Source of the DNA: Bin18 sp965200355
GTDB lineage: Bacteria > Desulfobacterota > Binatia > Bin18
Length of the DNA stretch: 64,000 nucleotides
Direction: 5' to 3'
NCBI GenBank assembly: GCA_965200355.1
Contig: OZ241351.1
Span: 620,001-684,000, forward strand
In this document: piece after piece, positions 8,196-17,376 of the stretch
How positions within the stretch are numbered: position 1 is the first letter of the stretch
Layout of the letters: every line of letters begins with the position of its first letter
The notes under the pieces: model-generated
The model's database searches: none
What the model was told of the DNA's origin: nothing
What the model saw: the letters and a program-made list of their open reading frames with translations, nothing else
Program-made: the position numbers and the translations under genes

Positions 8196-11174
8196 TCAAC
8201 CCGGTCCCATCCCTGCGAGTAGCTTCTCAACGCTAGTCGTCACTGCGTACTGAGCCTGCGACTCAGCGATGTTGAGAGCGTGAAAATGCGCCTTGCCGCA
8301 TTCAATTTTGGCGCTCTCACCGCGACGCAGGTCGCCGGCAAGCAGGCTTCCTTTGGTTTCGACCACAAAGTACAGCCTCTCACCCCTGTCGGCATCGATC
8401 AAGACGGCCCAGTCGGGATTATAGCTGCCGAGCGGCGTGGGGACCTGGAACCAGCCGGGAAGCTTGGCATAGACCTTAACCGCAGTATTCTTCTCAAGCT
8501 GGTCGGCAAAGATGGCCTCAACGTCTGATTCGTAAATAATGTGTTCATAGACGGATTTTGTTGCATTGAGCATATTCTTCAGATAACCGGTCAACTCTTC
8601 CTGCTCGAAAAGCTCCTGGGCGTAATAGGACTCGTCCCCGAGGCGCTGGTATTTGATACCGTCCACCACAGCCTGTTGCTTGCAGCGCTTGAGCGCCTGG
8701 CGGCAAGCTCAATGAACTGCTGCGGGTTCCGTTTGCAATCACCGAGGCGACCGCTCTCGCAAAGAATACGCTGAATGCTGCGCCGGGTGAGCTGCGTCCG
8801 GTCCTGAAGTGCAGTCAGCATATCAGGCAGTTCGATATCAGCCTCGTCCAGCACCACGGTTGCCGCCCCGGCCGTCTCCGTTGCTTCTACACCGGCCTGA
8901 CCCAGGGCGATGTCGGCCCTGCGCCACTGAAGGCGGGGCCTCGGGATCGCCGGCGCGCCCCGAAGGGCTTGGATGCACGAGACGATCAATGCCTCGTTAT
9001 CAAATGCCACACGGTAGGTCGTCTTATACTTGATGCGGTCCCAAAGCGCCTTGAAATCAGGGCTCTGAAGAATCGCCTGACGGGGGCGGACCGAGCGGCG
9101 CTTAGCGGCGTCCTTGATCTCCAGGCGTCCAGCGAGCTCGCGCAGAACCTTAGTGATCTCCGTACGCTGTGCTTCGAACCCTTCAGGTATGGCGAGCGTC
9201 TCGGTCCTGAGTGCCTGCCGCAGCGCAGCCTGTATCCGCCCCGTGGCGTCGATATGCCCTGTTGCGTTCAAGTGTTCCCAGAGAGCTTGTGACGCTTCGA
9301 GGCCAAGCGCTGTTGTCTGCCCGTCATCGCTGACAACGGGAACAGCCGCGAACTGATGGGGCTCCACGACGCCAAAGCGAACCCCCGTGTCGGCCTCAAT
9401 CTCTTGTTGGAGGTTGTCGGCGAACTCTTCATAACTCTCCGTCGCAATGACTGTGAGCGTGTTGACATCAAATCCGCGCCGGCGTTCGCCCGCTTGGTTG
9501 ACGCACAGACGCAGGCCGCGACCAATGGTCTGCCGTCGCTCCCGCTCGGTCCGAATGTCACGCAGGGTGCAAATCTGGAACACGTTGGGATTATCCCAGC
9601 CCTCACGGAGCGCCGAATGGGAGAAAATGAACTTGAGCGGCGTCTCAAGACTCAGCAGTTGCTCCTTGTCCTGCATAATCAGGTTGTAGGCGCGTTCTGC
9701 ACGGTCGCGATTGGCCTGGGTATTCTCGGCGGTATCGGTCCAGCCCCCCTTTTTATCAATAGAAAAATAACCGTTATGCACTTCGGTGGCGGCGATAGCA
9801 GGGTCTTTCCCTTCAAAGAGCCTCCGGTAGTCTGGGTGATGAGCGAGACGGCGGTACTCCTCCTCGAATATCTGCGCATACTCTCCCTTGACGCTCTTGC
9901 CTTCGGCGTCGTACTGGCGATACCGGTCCACAGCATCAATGAAGAAGAGGCTGAGGACCTTAATACCCTGCGGGTGCAGGCGTTTCTCCTTGTCGAGATG
10001 TTCCTTAATGGTCCGGCGGATCATTTCGCGTTGAACGGCGAGCCGGTCCACATCCCCCCAGGCTTCTCCCAAACGTAGGTAGTGCTCAGCGCCGGGGACG
10101 CGCAACTCAACGAACTCACTCCCCTTGGCAACACGGATTTCGCCAATGCGGCAGTCTTGGTAGACGGCGCGACCGGTGATCTGTTCGAGACCGTCGCCAT
10201 CCTGGACAACTTTTACCTGGCGTCGGACTCCTCCAGCCGCCTCAACGTCAAGCTCAACCTTGGCGCTGATGACGCCGCGCCGGTTGCTGTGACTCCAAAC
10301 GAACGTAGGGCCTGTTGTGGGCGTCCTCGACCGTAGCCGCCGCCACTTCGATTTGTTTCACCAGCTTGCGCTCGTAGGCATCAACAGCATCAAGCCGATA
10401 GACCATATGGTGCGTGTCCGCATGGGTCGCCGAGTAGCGCAGCGTGCAGAGTGGATTCATGGCTCCCAGGGCTTCTTTGCCGCGCCCCTGCAATCCGCCG
10501 TCTACGCTCTGCGGCTCGTCCACAATCAGGATGGGTCGTGTCGCTCGGATCAGGTCAATCGGCCGCTCGCCGCCGGTCTTCTCGCTGTCCTTGTACAGGT
10601 TGTTGACGGTCTTCTTGTTCATAGCGCCGACTGTCACCAGCATAATCTGGATATGCGCGCTGGTCGCGAAATTTCGCACCTGACCGAGCTTTGCGGAATC
10701 GTACAGAAAATACTCACAGGGAGTTCCTGAATACAGCGCTCGCAAGTGTTCTTGGGTCATCTGGAGCGATTTGTAAACGCCCTCCTTGATGGCAACGGAG
10801 GGGACAACGATAACGAATTTGGTGAAGCCGTAGCGTTGATGCAGTTCAAAAATCGTGCGCAGATAGACATACGTCTTGCCGGTCCCGGTCTCCATCTCTA
10901 CGGTGAAGTCGCCGGAATCCAGGCTATCAGCGGGTGGCAGGCCGTTGCGGAGTTGGATGGTCTTCAGGTTTTCGAGGATTTCCTCATCAAGCAGGGACAG
11001 CCGGTTGCCGATACCGAGGTCGTCTACGGTAAAGGCGAGCGGTGTCTGAGGTGCTACCGGGGCGCGAGTCACGCTGAACGTGGTCCGACACACCTCCTGA
11101 CCACGGAACAGGTCACACACGGCTTCAATCGCCTGAAGTTGGAAGTCGAGGTTGGGCTCGAAGTGGAGTTTCAT
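8196..11174 (-). pseudogene. res: Type III restriction enzyme Res subunit, broken by two frameshifts
   Basis: Three frames together give a full-length Res subunit. The N-terminal part (11174 to about 10295) has Walker A ETGTGKTYVYL, DEPQ helicase motif II and SATH. The middle part (about 10295 to 8700) has GRGLRLCVNQAG motif VI. The C-terminal part (about 8700 to 8196) has the nuclease motif NPDW...ETKGS. Reading past the first break gives RRGVISAKVELDVE in the middle frame, and past the second ALKRCKQQAVVDGIKYQ, so the protein continues with no gap. Each break is consistent with a one- or two-base indel. Either the restriction subunit is dead or the assembly has two errors. It is last in the mod operon. 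Confidence 0.9.
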
Positions 11175-11186
11175 CGGGTTTTCGGC

Positions 11187-11555
11187 CTAATCAACTGACT
11201 CCGTTATCCCAGGTATGCGTCTCAAGGCTAGTAATAATGCCGGAACTGCGTCCAGAATGATGCTCCAGATGATATCGTTATCTATTCCTAGATAGCCGTG
11301 CGCGATACGGTTACGCACGGCTATGATCGCAGGCCAGGGTATCTCCGGGTGGGCCTCGCGGACCGCGTCCGGGATATGGGTAGCCGCTTCCCCTATGAGT
11401 TCCAGATTCCTCAAAGTGGCATCGTAGGTGAGGGCGTCGCTGACAAAGGTGTCTTGATTCATTCCGTCGGTAAAGAGTTGGACTTTCTCCGCGAATTCGA
11501 TCATGTCGTTCACGTAGAAACGCCATTCCCGCCGCTCTTGGTTGGCATCAGACAT
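11187..11555 (-). CDS. hepT: HepT-like HEPN ribonuclease toxin
   Basis: This 122-residue all-helical protein ends with the HEPN catalytic motif RNRIAHGY (R-x4-H-x-Y), as in HepT/DUF86 toxins that cut RNA. In characterised pairs the partner MntA AMPylates the Tyr of this motif to silence the toxin. The ATG at 11555 is inside the end of mntA (ATGTCTGA, 8-base overlap), typical of translational coupling. It is co-directional with mod and res and ends 12 bases before the res start, so it is embedded in the type III operon. It appears intact, unlike res. Confidence 0.9.
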   Translation of the reverse strand: MSDANQERREWRFYVNDMIEFAEKVQLFTDGMNQDTFVSDALTYDATLRNLELIGEAATHIPDAVREAHPEIPWPAIIAVRNRIAHGYLGIDNDIIWSIILDAVPALLLALRRIPGITESVD

Positions 11556-11838
11556 AAATGGCCTCCCGCTCGACATATGGACGGAGTTCCGGGCGGAGTG
11601 CTTTGTCAGTGACGAGATCAATGGAGAGTCCCGTCAAGTCTTCCAGATAGAATTGCACGCCGAAGTACCGTCGCCAATCTGCCGGTCCATCAAAGTGAAC
11701 CAGAATGTCCATATCGCTATCGGGTGTCGCCTCCCCACGGGCGGTTGACCCGAACAGCGCGATATCGGCCACACCGAAACGTTGTACCAGGACTGTTTTG
11801 TGAGTTCGCAGGAGAGTTAAGGCGCGCTCTCTATCCAT
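11548..11838 (-). CDS. mntA: MntA-type minimal nucleotidyltransferase antitoxin
   Basis: This 96-residue protein has the MNT-fold signature GSTARGEATPDSDMDILV (G-S-x10-D-x-D), which binds the metal and nucleotide in family members. MntA proteins neutralise HepT by transferring AMP to its active-site tyrosine. The ATG at 11838 begins MDRERALTLL, the usual family start; the frame is open further upstream but overlaps the preceding gene. Spacing is 5 bases from the DUF2806-like gene and an 8-base overlap with hepT. It is intact and probably the live part of this island. Confidence 0.9.
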   Translation of the reverse strand: MDRERALTLLRTHKTVLVQRFGVADIALFGSTARGEATPDSDMDILVHFDGPADWRRYFGVQFYLEDLTGLSIDLVTDKALRPELRPYVEREAIYV

Positions 11839-11843
11839 CGCTC

Positions 11844-12161
11844 TTACTCCGTCTTTGGCAAGTAACCACTCCAGTGGCCCTTCACATACTCCCAAAATCC
11901 ATCCACAGGCTTGCTTCCGCATATCGGCGCGAGTTCCCATCCGACTTTTGTAAGGAGAACTTCCCCAAGCTTAAGTGTATTGTCAGTATCGTTAGGCATC
12001 TCCAAGGTAAGCTTCCTGCGGTAATAAAACACATCAAATCTCTTTATCTGCCAAGGCGCAAAGAAAACCCCAACTGCGTTTGATATTTTCTTTATTAGAG
12101 TATCCGCAGGTTTTTTCAGGCCCCCTAAATTGATGAGAGAATGAGAAGTCTCCTTGGACAT
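11844..12161 (-). CDS. Internally deleted DUF2806-like protein
   Basis: The 105-residue product joins two parts. The N-terminal INLGGLKKPADTLIKKIS... resembles the start of DUF2806 proteins. The C-terminal LLTKVGWELAPICGSKPVDGF resembles their end. Full-length members are roughly 300 residues with a long helical middle, which is missing here. The join is near IKRFDVFYY (about 12025). The reading frame survived and a GAAGGGA site precedes the ATG at 12161, so a shortened protein may be made. It starts 13 bases after the mod stop. Function of the family is unknown; the assignment rests on remembered consensus. Confidence 0.55.
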   Translation of the reverse strand: MSKETSHSLINLGGLKKPADTLIKKISNAVGVFFAPWQIKRFDVFYYRRKLTLEMPNDTDNTLKLGEVLLTKVGWELAPICGSKPVDGFWEYVKGHWSGYLPKTE

Positions 12162-12174
12162 AGTAATCCCTTCC

Positions 12175-14082
12175 CTACAAACTCCGCACGTTTTCCAAAC
12201 CGTGCTGTTCCAGGATAGCCGTCAGGTTTGTCTTGGCTACGTCGTTCTCAAAGGCGCTGTCGCGGAACACGGCGCTACTGTCCCCGTCGGGCGTAAGCTC
12301 TTTGCGCCATGCGACGAGGCCGAGGGCCAAGGGTTCGACTTCTGCCGGTGCGATGTTCTCGGCAAGGCAGGCGATCAACCTGCCGGCCCCAATAGAACGG
12401 ACCGACTTTCCCGCAATGCTTCGGGTCTCGATAGGCACGCAGAGGTCAAGCCCGAGCTTGAGTAGCAACTCGTACAGGATATCGTCTTGGCTGCGGTCCG
12501 GTTTGATGTGGTCAACATGGTTCAGCAGGGTACTTTCCAGGTCGTTGCGGTCCGGCTCCCAGGCGCGGATGTTGGAGGTGTCGAGCTTGAAGACGCGGAA
12601 GCCGAGGTCGCCGGCGAACAGCGGATTCTTAGTTTTGATCTGCTTTGCAGCGCGACGCAGACGTTCCTTGGTAATTTCTGCGATGGTTTCATAGTCATGA
12701 CGCCCAGAAGGTTGGGGAAGCTGTACCATTATAAAGCGGCGAACAGCCCCATCGGAAACGCTACATTCCCAGGTTGCTTGACCTGCCGTCCCACTGCCTG
12801 CAAAAAAGTCCAGAATTACATCATCAGCCCGGGTCGATATATTGACGATCCCCTGTAATAAAGAGAGGGGTTTTGGGTATTCCAACAACTGGACCCCAAA
12901 AAGCTCCCGCACTTCCTTGGTTCCCTCTTGGTTCAATCCAGAGGTGAGTGTCTTTTCTTCTTGCACCTTTGCCGCTACATCGCGCTTCGTGGATATCCAG
13001 GTTGAAATAGGAATGACCTTATCTTCGCCTTTAATGTAGCGCGTTTTGAAGTACGGACGTGTGTTGCGGCCACGAGGATTGTCGTCCGGCCAAATAACGT
13101 TTCCAGCCGCGATATGTCTTTCCATCGTCTTAGGTTCGAAGCGCCAAACACGCTCATCTGACGGCCAATACTCGGTCCCGAGGGTCGGATGACGGATGGC
13201 ATAATGCTGGTTGGGCCGCATGTCTCTCGTCATGCCCACAGTAAGATCGGTGCTGCGATAAGAACTCTTCTCATCTGATAAAGGAAAATCCGATTCCTGA
13301 CGCGCAAACCCATATAACTTGAGTTTTTCAATGTTCTTCGCATACGCGAGCACATATTCGTGGTCTGGAGATACGGGAGCGTTCCGCATACCAGACGTCG
13401 TCCGACGTCTTCTGACGAAATTTGAGATGAAATTGTCGTCCCCAAATATGTCTTCACAAACGAGGCGCAAATTGGCGACTTCTGCATCATCAATGCTGAT
13501 GAAGAGCGCCCCATCTTCTCGGAGCAGGTTCCGAGCGACTTTGAGGCGTGGATACATCATGTTCAGCCAGTTCGTATGAAACCGACCCGAAGCCTCCGCA
13601 TTTGACGACAGCTTGCGGTGCTCTCCGTCTATCTGTCCCGTCAATTCCAGGTAGTTCTTGATGTTGTCGCGGTAATCGTCCGAGTAAACAAAATCTTTGC
13701 CCGTGTTGTATGGCGGGTCAATATAAATCAGCTTGACCTTGCCGGCGTAGCTCTTTTGTAAGAGCTTCAGCACCTCCAGATTGTCGCCTTCAATCATCAG
13801 GTTTTGGATGGTGTCCCAGTCAACGCTCTCCTCCGGGCAGGGGCGCAGGGTGCCGGTTGAAGGGGTCAGCGCCAGCCGGCGGGCTTGGCGTTTACCGTGC
13901 CAGTTGAGGCCATATTTTTCTTCACGCTCGTCTACCGCGCCGCCGAGCAACTGCTTGAGCACCGCAAAGTCCACCTTGCCGGCGGTGAATGCCTCGGGAA
14001 ATACGCTCTTCAGATGGGCGATGTTCTCGGCCACCACGTCCGCTGAATGGGTTGCCGGGTCGTTGGCCGTGAGTTTTTTCAT
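12175..14082 (-). CDS. mod: Type III restriction-modification DNA methyltransferase (Mod)
   Basis: A 635-residue Mod subunit of class beta. Catalytic motif IV IDPPYNTGKDFVY (121-133) precedes the AdoMet-binding motif DFFAGSGTAGQ (425-435). The stretch SGRFHTNWLNMMYPRL is common in type III Mod proteins. It would methylate adenine in an asymmetric site and direct Res. The reading frame is intact while res is not, so it may act as an orphan methyltransferase. The start overlaps the vapC remnant (ATGA). Its target-recognition domain lies between the two motifs, and specificity cannot be read. Confidence 0.93.
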   Translation of the reverse strand: MKKLTANDPATHSADVVAENIAHLKSVFPEAFTAGKVDFAVLKQLLGGAVDEREEKYGLNWHGKRQARRLALTPSTGTLRPCPEESVDWDTIQNLMIEGDNLEVLKLLQKSYAGKVKLIYIDPPYNTGKDFVYSDDYRDNIKNYLELTGQIDGEHRKLSSNAEASGRFHTNWLNMMYPRLKVARNLLREDGALFISIDDAEVANLRLVCEDIFGDDNFISNFVRRRRTTSGMRNAPVSPDHEYVLAYAKNIEKLKLYGFARQESDFPLSDEKSSYRSTDLTVGMTRDMRPNQHYAIRHPTLGTEYWPSDERVWRFEPKTMERHIAAGNVIWPDDNPRGRNTRPYFKTRYIKGEDKVIPISTWISTKRDVAAKVQEEKTLTSGLNQEGTKEVRELFGVQLLEYPKPLSLLQGIVNISTRADDVILDFFAGSGTAGQATWECSVSDGAVRRFIMVQLPQPSGRHDYETIAEITKERLRRAAKQIKTKNPLFAGDLGFRVFKLDTSNIRAWEPDRNDLESTLLNHVDHIKPDRSQDDILYELLLKLGLDLCVPIETRSIAGKSVRSIGAGRLIACLAENIAPAEVEPLALGLVAWRKELTPDGDSSAVFRDSAFENDVAKTNLTAILEQHGLENVRSL

Positions 14083-14309
14083 GCAGTCGCACTTTCAGCT
14101 TGGCAATCCACCCTGGCGGCCTCTTCTGGACCGGAGCGGTTGGGGTAGGCTGGCTGCGTCATGACCCTGAGACATCCGTTTTGAGTGATTGGACACGTGG
14201 CCCAACCGTGCCGGATGTTGTCTCTCAACTAGCGCTGGGCAGTCTCGTGATGCAGATGTTCCGCATCAAGCAAAGCGATCAGGACGTTGACATCGAACAA
14301 TGCCCTCAT
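14079..14309 (-). pseudogene. vapC-like PIN-domain toxin, nonsense mutation and 3' truncation
   Basis: The ATG at 14309 overlaps the antitoxin stop (ATGA). Translation gives MRALFDVNVLIALLDAEH, a standard PIN-domain start with the first catalytic Asp. An in-frame TAG at 14231-14229 follows AQR, where family members usually have Trp. Beyond it the same frame continues with LRDNIRHGWATCPITQNGC and VMTQPAYPN, also typical VapC, until a TGA that overlaps the mod start. The product is 26 residues, or about 76 with readthrough, against about 130-145 for a full VapC. The 3' part has been replaced by the mod region. Confidence 0.85.
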
Positions 14310-14560
14310 CAGTCCCCGACCTGCTCACACAGCCGGTCAATCATCTCGTTGGTGACTACACCTCCGCGTTTGGGAAGCGGACGAAAGCCAAACTCAGCCT
14401 CCGGTAATGCTCCTTGGCTTTGTTGGTCAGCCCCGACACCGGTCGCCAAGGATTGCCGCAGCAGGGCCGATACCACGGCTCCTGCGGATTTCGACTCGCG
14501 TTGAGCGATTTCCTTCACAGCGATGAGCAGATCATCGTCAATACTCAGAGTGGTTCGCAT
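14309..14560 (-). CDS. VapB-like ribbon-helix-helix antitoxin
   Basis: An 83-residue protein. The N-terminal MRTTLSIDDDLLIAVKEIA plus ALLRQSL is a ribbon-helix-helix DNA-binding domain. The C-terminal tail GFRPLPKRGGVVTNEMIDRL is the usual toxin-binding region of antitoxins paired with VapC. The ATG at 14560 is preceded by GGGAGAGG. Its partner vapC overlaps by four bases but is broken, leaving this as an orphan antitoxin. It may still autoregulate the island's promoter, which would then drive mod and the genes behind it. Confidence 0.8.
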   Translation of the reverse strand: MRTTLSIDDDLLIAVKEIAQRESKSAGAVVSALLRQSLATGVGADQQSQGALPEAEFGFRPLPKRGGVVTNEMIDRLCEQVGD

Positions 14561-14655
14561 CAAGGACTCTCCCTCTCCCTTCTGCTTCCAGCGAATATGT
14601 CGATTTGATGGTTTGTGCGGCCATGAGGGTAATGTATTGTCGGGCTCAATTCGCG

Positions 14656-15396
14656 TCAATCTTGCTGGGGCTTGAGAGCGTTCAGATAGGCTTTCACGCT
14701 TGTGACCAGCCCCAGGTAGAGCGCGTCGCAAATCAGGGCGTGGCCGATGGACACTTCGAGCAGGCCGGGGATATGCTCTGCAAAGTATGGCAAGTTCTCC
14801 AGGTTCAGGTCGTGGCCGGCATTCAGACCTAGGCCGGCTTCTTGCGCCGTTTGGGCTGCGGTGTGATACGCAGCATAGACTTGTTCTTGCTCGGCACTGC
14901 CGAAGAGACGGGCGTAGCGTTCCGTGTAGAGTTCAATCCGGTCCGCCCCGACCTCTTTTGCCCGTTTGATTTGGTTGCGGTCCGGGTCAAGAAACAGACT
15001 GGTCCGAATGCCGGTGTCGTGTAAACGCTGCAAGACTTGACTGAGCCACGTGACATCGCCTTGCAAATCCCAGCCGGCGTTTGAGGTCAGCACGTCCGGT
15101 GGGTCGGGCACCAGGGTGCATTGGGTTGGGCGCACCTGACAGACCAAGTCCAGAAATTCGGTCGAAGGATAGCCCTCGATATTAAATTCGATACCGCTGG
15201 AGTCGGCGAGCAGGGCGGCGAGGTCTCTCACGTCCTGATAGCGAATATGGCGACCGTCCGGGCGTGGATGCGCGGTGATGCCGTGACAGCCGGCCTCAAT
15301 GCAGGTGTGGGCGGCCCGCACGACATTTGGCCGGTCGCCGCCCCGGGCGTTGCGCAGGGTGGCAATTTTATTGACGTTGACGCTGAGTTGTATCAT
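14656..15396 (-). CDS. pdxJ: Pyridoxine 5'-phosphate synthase PdxJ
   Basis: A 246-residue TIM-barrel protein starting MIQLSVNVNKIATLRNARGG, the PdxJ signature. GCHGITAHPRPDGRHI carries the phosphate and substrate-binding His and Arg residues, and GLGLNAGHDLNLEN is the conserved C-terminal loop. PdxJ condenses 1-deoxyxylulose 5-phosphate with 3-amino-2-oxopropyl phosphate to make pyridoxine 5'-phosphate in the cytosol. Length and motifs are complete. It is a stand-alone minus-strand gene, divergent from argE. No acpS or pdxA gene is adjacent. Confidence 0.96.
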   Translation of the reverse strand: MIQLSVNVNKIATLRNARGGDRPNVVRAAHTCIEAGCHGITAHPRPDGRHIRYQDVRDLAALLADSSGIEFNIEGYPSTEFLDLVCQVRPTQCTLVPDPPDVLTSNAGWDLQGDVTWLSQVLQRLHDTGIRTSLFLDPDRNQIKRAKEVGADRIELYTERYARLFGSAEQEQVYAAYHTAAQTAQEAGLGLNAGHDLNLENLPYFAEHIPGLLEVSIGHALICDALYLGLVTSVKAYLNALKPQQD

Positions 15397-15498
15397 GCTG
15401 ATTCCAACTGTTGCTCCTGAACTCAGAGGACTGTACGGGTCGTCCCAATTTTTCTAGTATGGCGCTACCTGCATCATACTGGAAGGGGCCAGCACGTT

Positions 15499-16692
15499 AT
15501 GGGTGACTATCTCCGAGAAATTGCCGGCCGTTTGGTTGGCTATGACACCGTGAGTCAAAAGAGCAATGTCGAAGCCATGGCCTACCTCGGGAATCACTTG
15601 GAGCAGCACGGCTTTCACGTGGCCTTGCAGCAGGCAGAAGTCGCTGGGGTGCCGAAAGCCAATCTGATTGCGTTTGCCGGCCCGCCCGAACCGGACGGCC
15701 TGATTCTCTCCGGCCATATCGATACGGTTCCGTTTCTCGATCAGCCCGGCTGGACCCGCGACCCGTTGACCCTTGGCGTAGAGGATGAGCGGGTCTACGG
15801 CCGCGGCACCTCAGATATGAAAATTTTTCTGGCCCAGTGCGTAGACGCCGCGGCAGCCCTCGATCACACCCGGCTTGCACGACCGGTCGTGTTTCTGTTT
15901 ACCGCGGACGAGGAAGTGGGCTGTCTGGGCGCGGAACGCCTCATGCCCGCCTTGCCTGACCTGTTGGGTGATATCCCAGCGCCCCGCCTGGCCTGGATTG
16001 GTGAGCCGACCTCGTATCAAGTCTTTCATACCCATAAGGGGGTAGCGGTTTTTTCCGTCAGCATCAGCGGGCTGGGCGGCCACAGCAGTACACCCGAGGC
16101 TGGGGTGAACGCGATTGCGGTGGCCGCCAAGGTCATCGACACCATTGGCCAATATCAGGCCGAGTTGCGTGCCGCCCCGTCTGCCGAATTTGCCGCCCTT
16201 TTCCCGGACTCGCCGTACCCGACGCTGAACTTTGGATTGGTGCGGGGTGGAACTGCGGGCAATATGATTGCCGAGCAGTGCACGCTTCAGGTCAGCTATC
16301 GGCCCCTGCCCAAGGCCGACCCACTCGACTGCCTGCGCGAGATTACCCGTCGGGTACAAGCCCTTGACTTGGCTGATTTCAGCGGCTCCCCACATCAGGC
16401 CAGCGTCGAGTTCTCGCCGCCGCTCGTGGTGCCGCCGCTGTTTTCGCCCCGGGACACTCGCCTCGAAGGCGCATTATTCGAGGTGGTCGGCCAACAGACC
16501 AGCGGTGGCGCGCCGTTTGCCACCGACGGCTGTCAGTTTGCCACCGGTGGTATCGCGTCCCTGATTTGTGGGCCCGGCGACCTGGACCAAGCTCATCAAC
16601 CGAATGAGAGTATCCGGCGAGAAACCTTCGAGAATGGGACGGGGCGGATTCTGTCCGTGATTGAAAAACTCTGTATGAATGACCGGCCCTAG
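15499..16692 (+). CDS. argE: Acetylornithine deacetylase, M20 family
   Basis: The 397-residue protein has the M20 metal site: SGHIDTVPF (His73, Asp75), GRGTSDMKIF (Asp106), and FTADEEVGCLG (Glu138/139). The dimerisation domain GLGGHSSTPEAGVNA and the C-terminal HQPNESI are conserved in bacterial ArgE. It hydrolyses N-acetylornithine to ornithine in arginine synthesis. upp follows after nine bases, so the two form an operon. A second ArgE-like gene of a different subtype lies at 30468. Other acylated amino acids are possible substrates, but the overall match is to ArgE. Confidence 0.9.
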   Translation: MGDYLREIAGRLVGYDTVSQKSNVEAMAYLGNHLEQHGFHVALQQAEVAGVPKANLIAFAGPPEPDGLILSGHIDTVPFLDQPGWTRDPLTLGVEDERVYGRGTSDMKIFLAQCVDAAAALDHTRLARPVVFLFTADEEVGCLGAERLMPALPDLLGDIPAPRLAWIGEPTSYQVFHTHKGVAVFSVSISGLGGHSSTPEAGVNAIAVAAKVIDTIGQYQAELRAAPSAEFAALFPDSPYPTLNFGLVRGGTAGNMIAEQCTLQVSYRPLPKADPLDCLREITRRVQALDLADFSGSPHQASVEFSPPLVVPPLFSPRDTRLEGALFEVVGQQTSGGAPFATDGCQFATGGIASLICGPGDLDQAHQPNESIRRETFENGTGRILSVIEKLCMNDRP

Positions 16693-16701
16693 GAGCGTGT
16701 G

Positions 16702-17337
16702 ATGCCAGTGCATGAGAGCCGCCATCCTTTAGTTCGGCATAAAATCGGCCTGCTCCGAGCGGCTGAAACCGGACCCAAGCTCTTTCGGGAATTGAGCGCC
16801 GAGCTGGCCATGCTGCTCACCGCTGAGGCCCTGCACGACTTGGCGACCGAAAGAAAAACGATTCAGGGCTGGGCCGGGGCGGTTGAGGTGGAGCATCTGA
16901 GAGTAGACCTGTTGACGGTCGTGCCCATTCTCCGCGCCGGCCTGGGCCTCTTGCCGGGGGTGCTTCAGGTGCTGCCACATATCGAGGTCAGTCTGGTCGG
17001 GCTGTACCGGAACGAAGACACCTTGGAGCCGGTGCCCTATTTTGACAGGCTGGTTGACCATCTGTCCGAGCGGACCGCGCTTATTATTGACCCGATGTTG
17101 GGCACCGGCGGCACCTGTAACGCAACGGTTGGCCTGTTAAAAAAAGCCGGCTGCCGGTCCATCCGGGCGCTGTGTCTGGTCGCGGTCCCGGAAGGGCTGA
17201 CGCGCTTGGCGGCGAACCACCCGGACGTTGACGTGTATACCGCCGCCATTGATGACCGCCTCAATGATATTGGTTACATCGTTCCCGGCCTGGGCGATGC
17301 CGGCGACCGGATGTTCGGGACGCCGCCTCGTGGCTAA
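16702..17337 (+). CDS. upp: Uracil phosphoribosyltransferase
   Basis: A complete 211-residue UPRT. The PRPP-binding loop IIDPMLGTGGTCNAT lies near 128-142, and the C-terminal GYIVPGLGDAGDRMFGT is the uracil-binding region. It makes UMP from uracil and PRPP in pyrimidine salvage. I prefer the ATG at 16702, spaced six bases from AGGAG; a GTG at 16699 is directly in front. It is transcribed with argE and then, after a 39-base gap, an LLM oxidoreductase. Confidence 0.95.
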   Translation: MPVHESRHPLVRHKIGLLRAAETGPKLFRELSAELAMLLTAEALHDLATERKTIQGWAGAVEVEHLRVDLLTVVPILRAGLGLLPGVLQVLPHIEVSLVGLYRNEDTLEPVPYFDRLVDHLSERTALIIDPMLGTGGTCNATVGLLKKAGCRSIRALCLVAVPEGLTRLAANHPDVDVYTAAIDDRLNDIGYIVPGLGDAGDRMFGTPPRG

Positions 17338-17376
17338 AGTGAGACTGGGTGTAGCGACAAGAGAAAGGACGCAGCA

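Noticed and set aside
8196..8669. Separate small gene starting VDGIKYQ
   Set aside because: It is the C-terminal nuclease part of res in a shifted frame; the join at about 8700 reads through without a gap.
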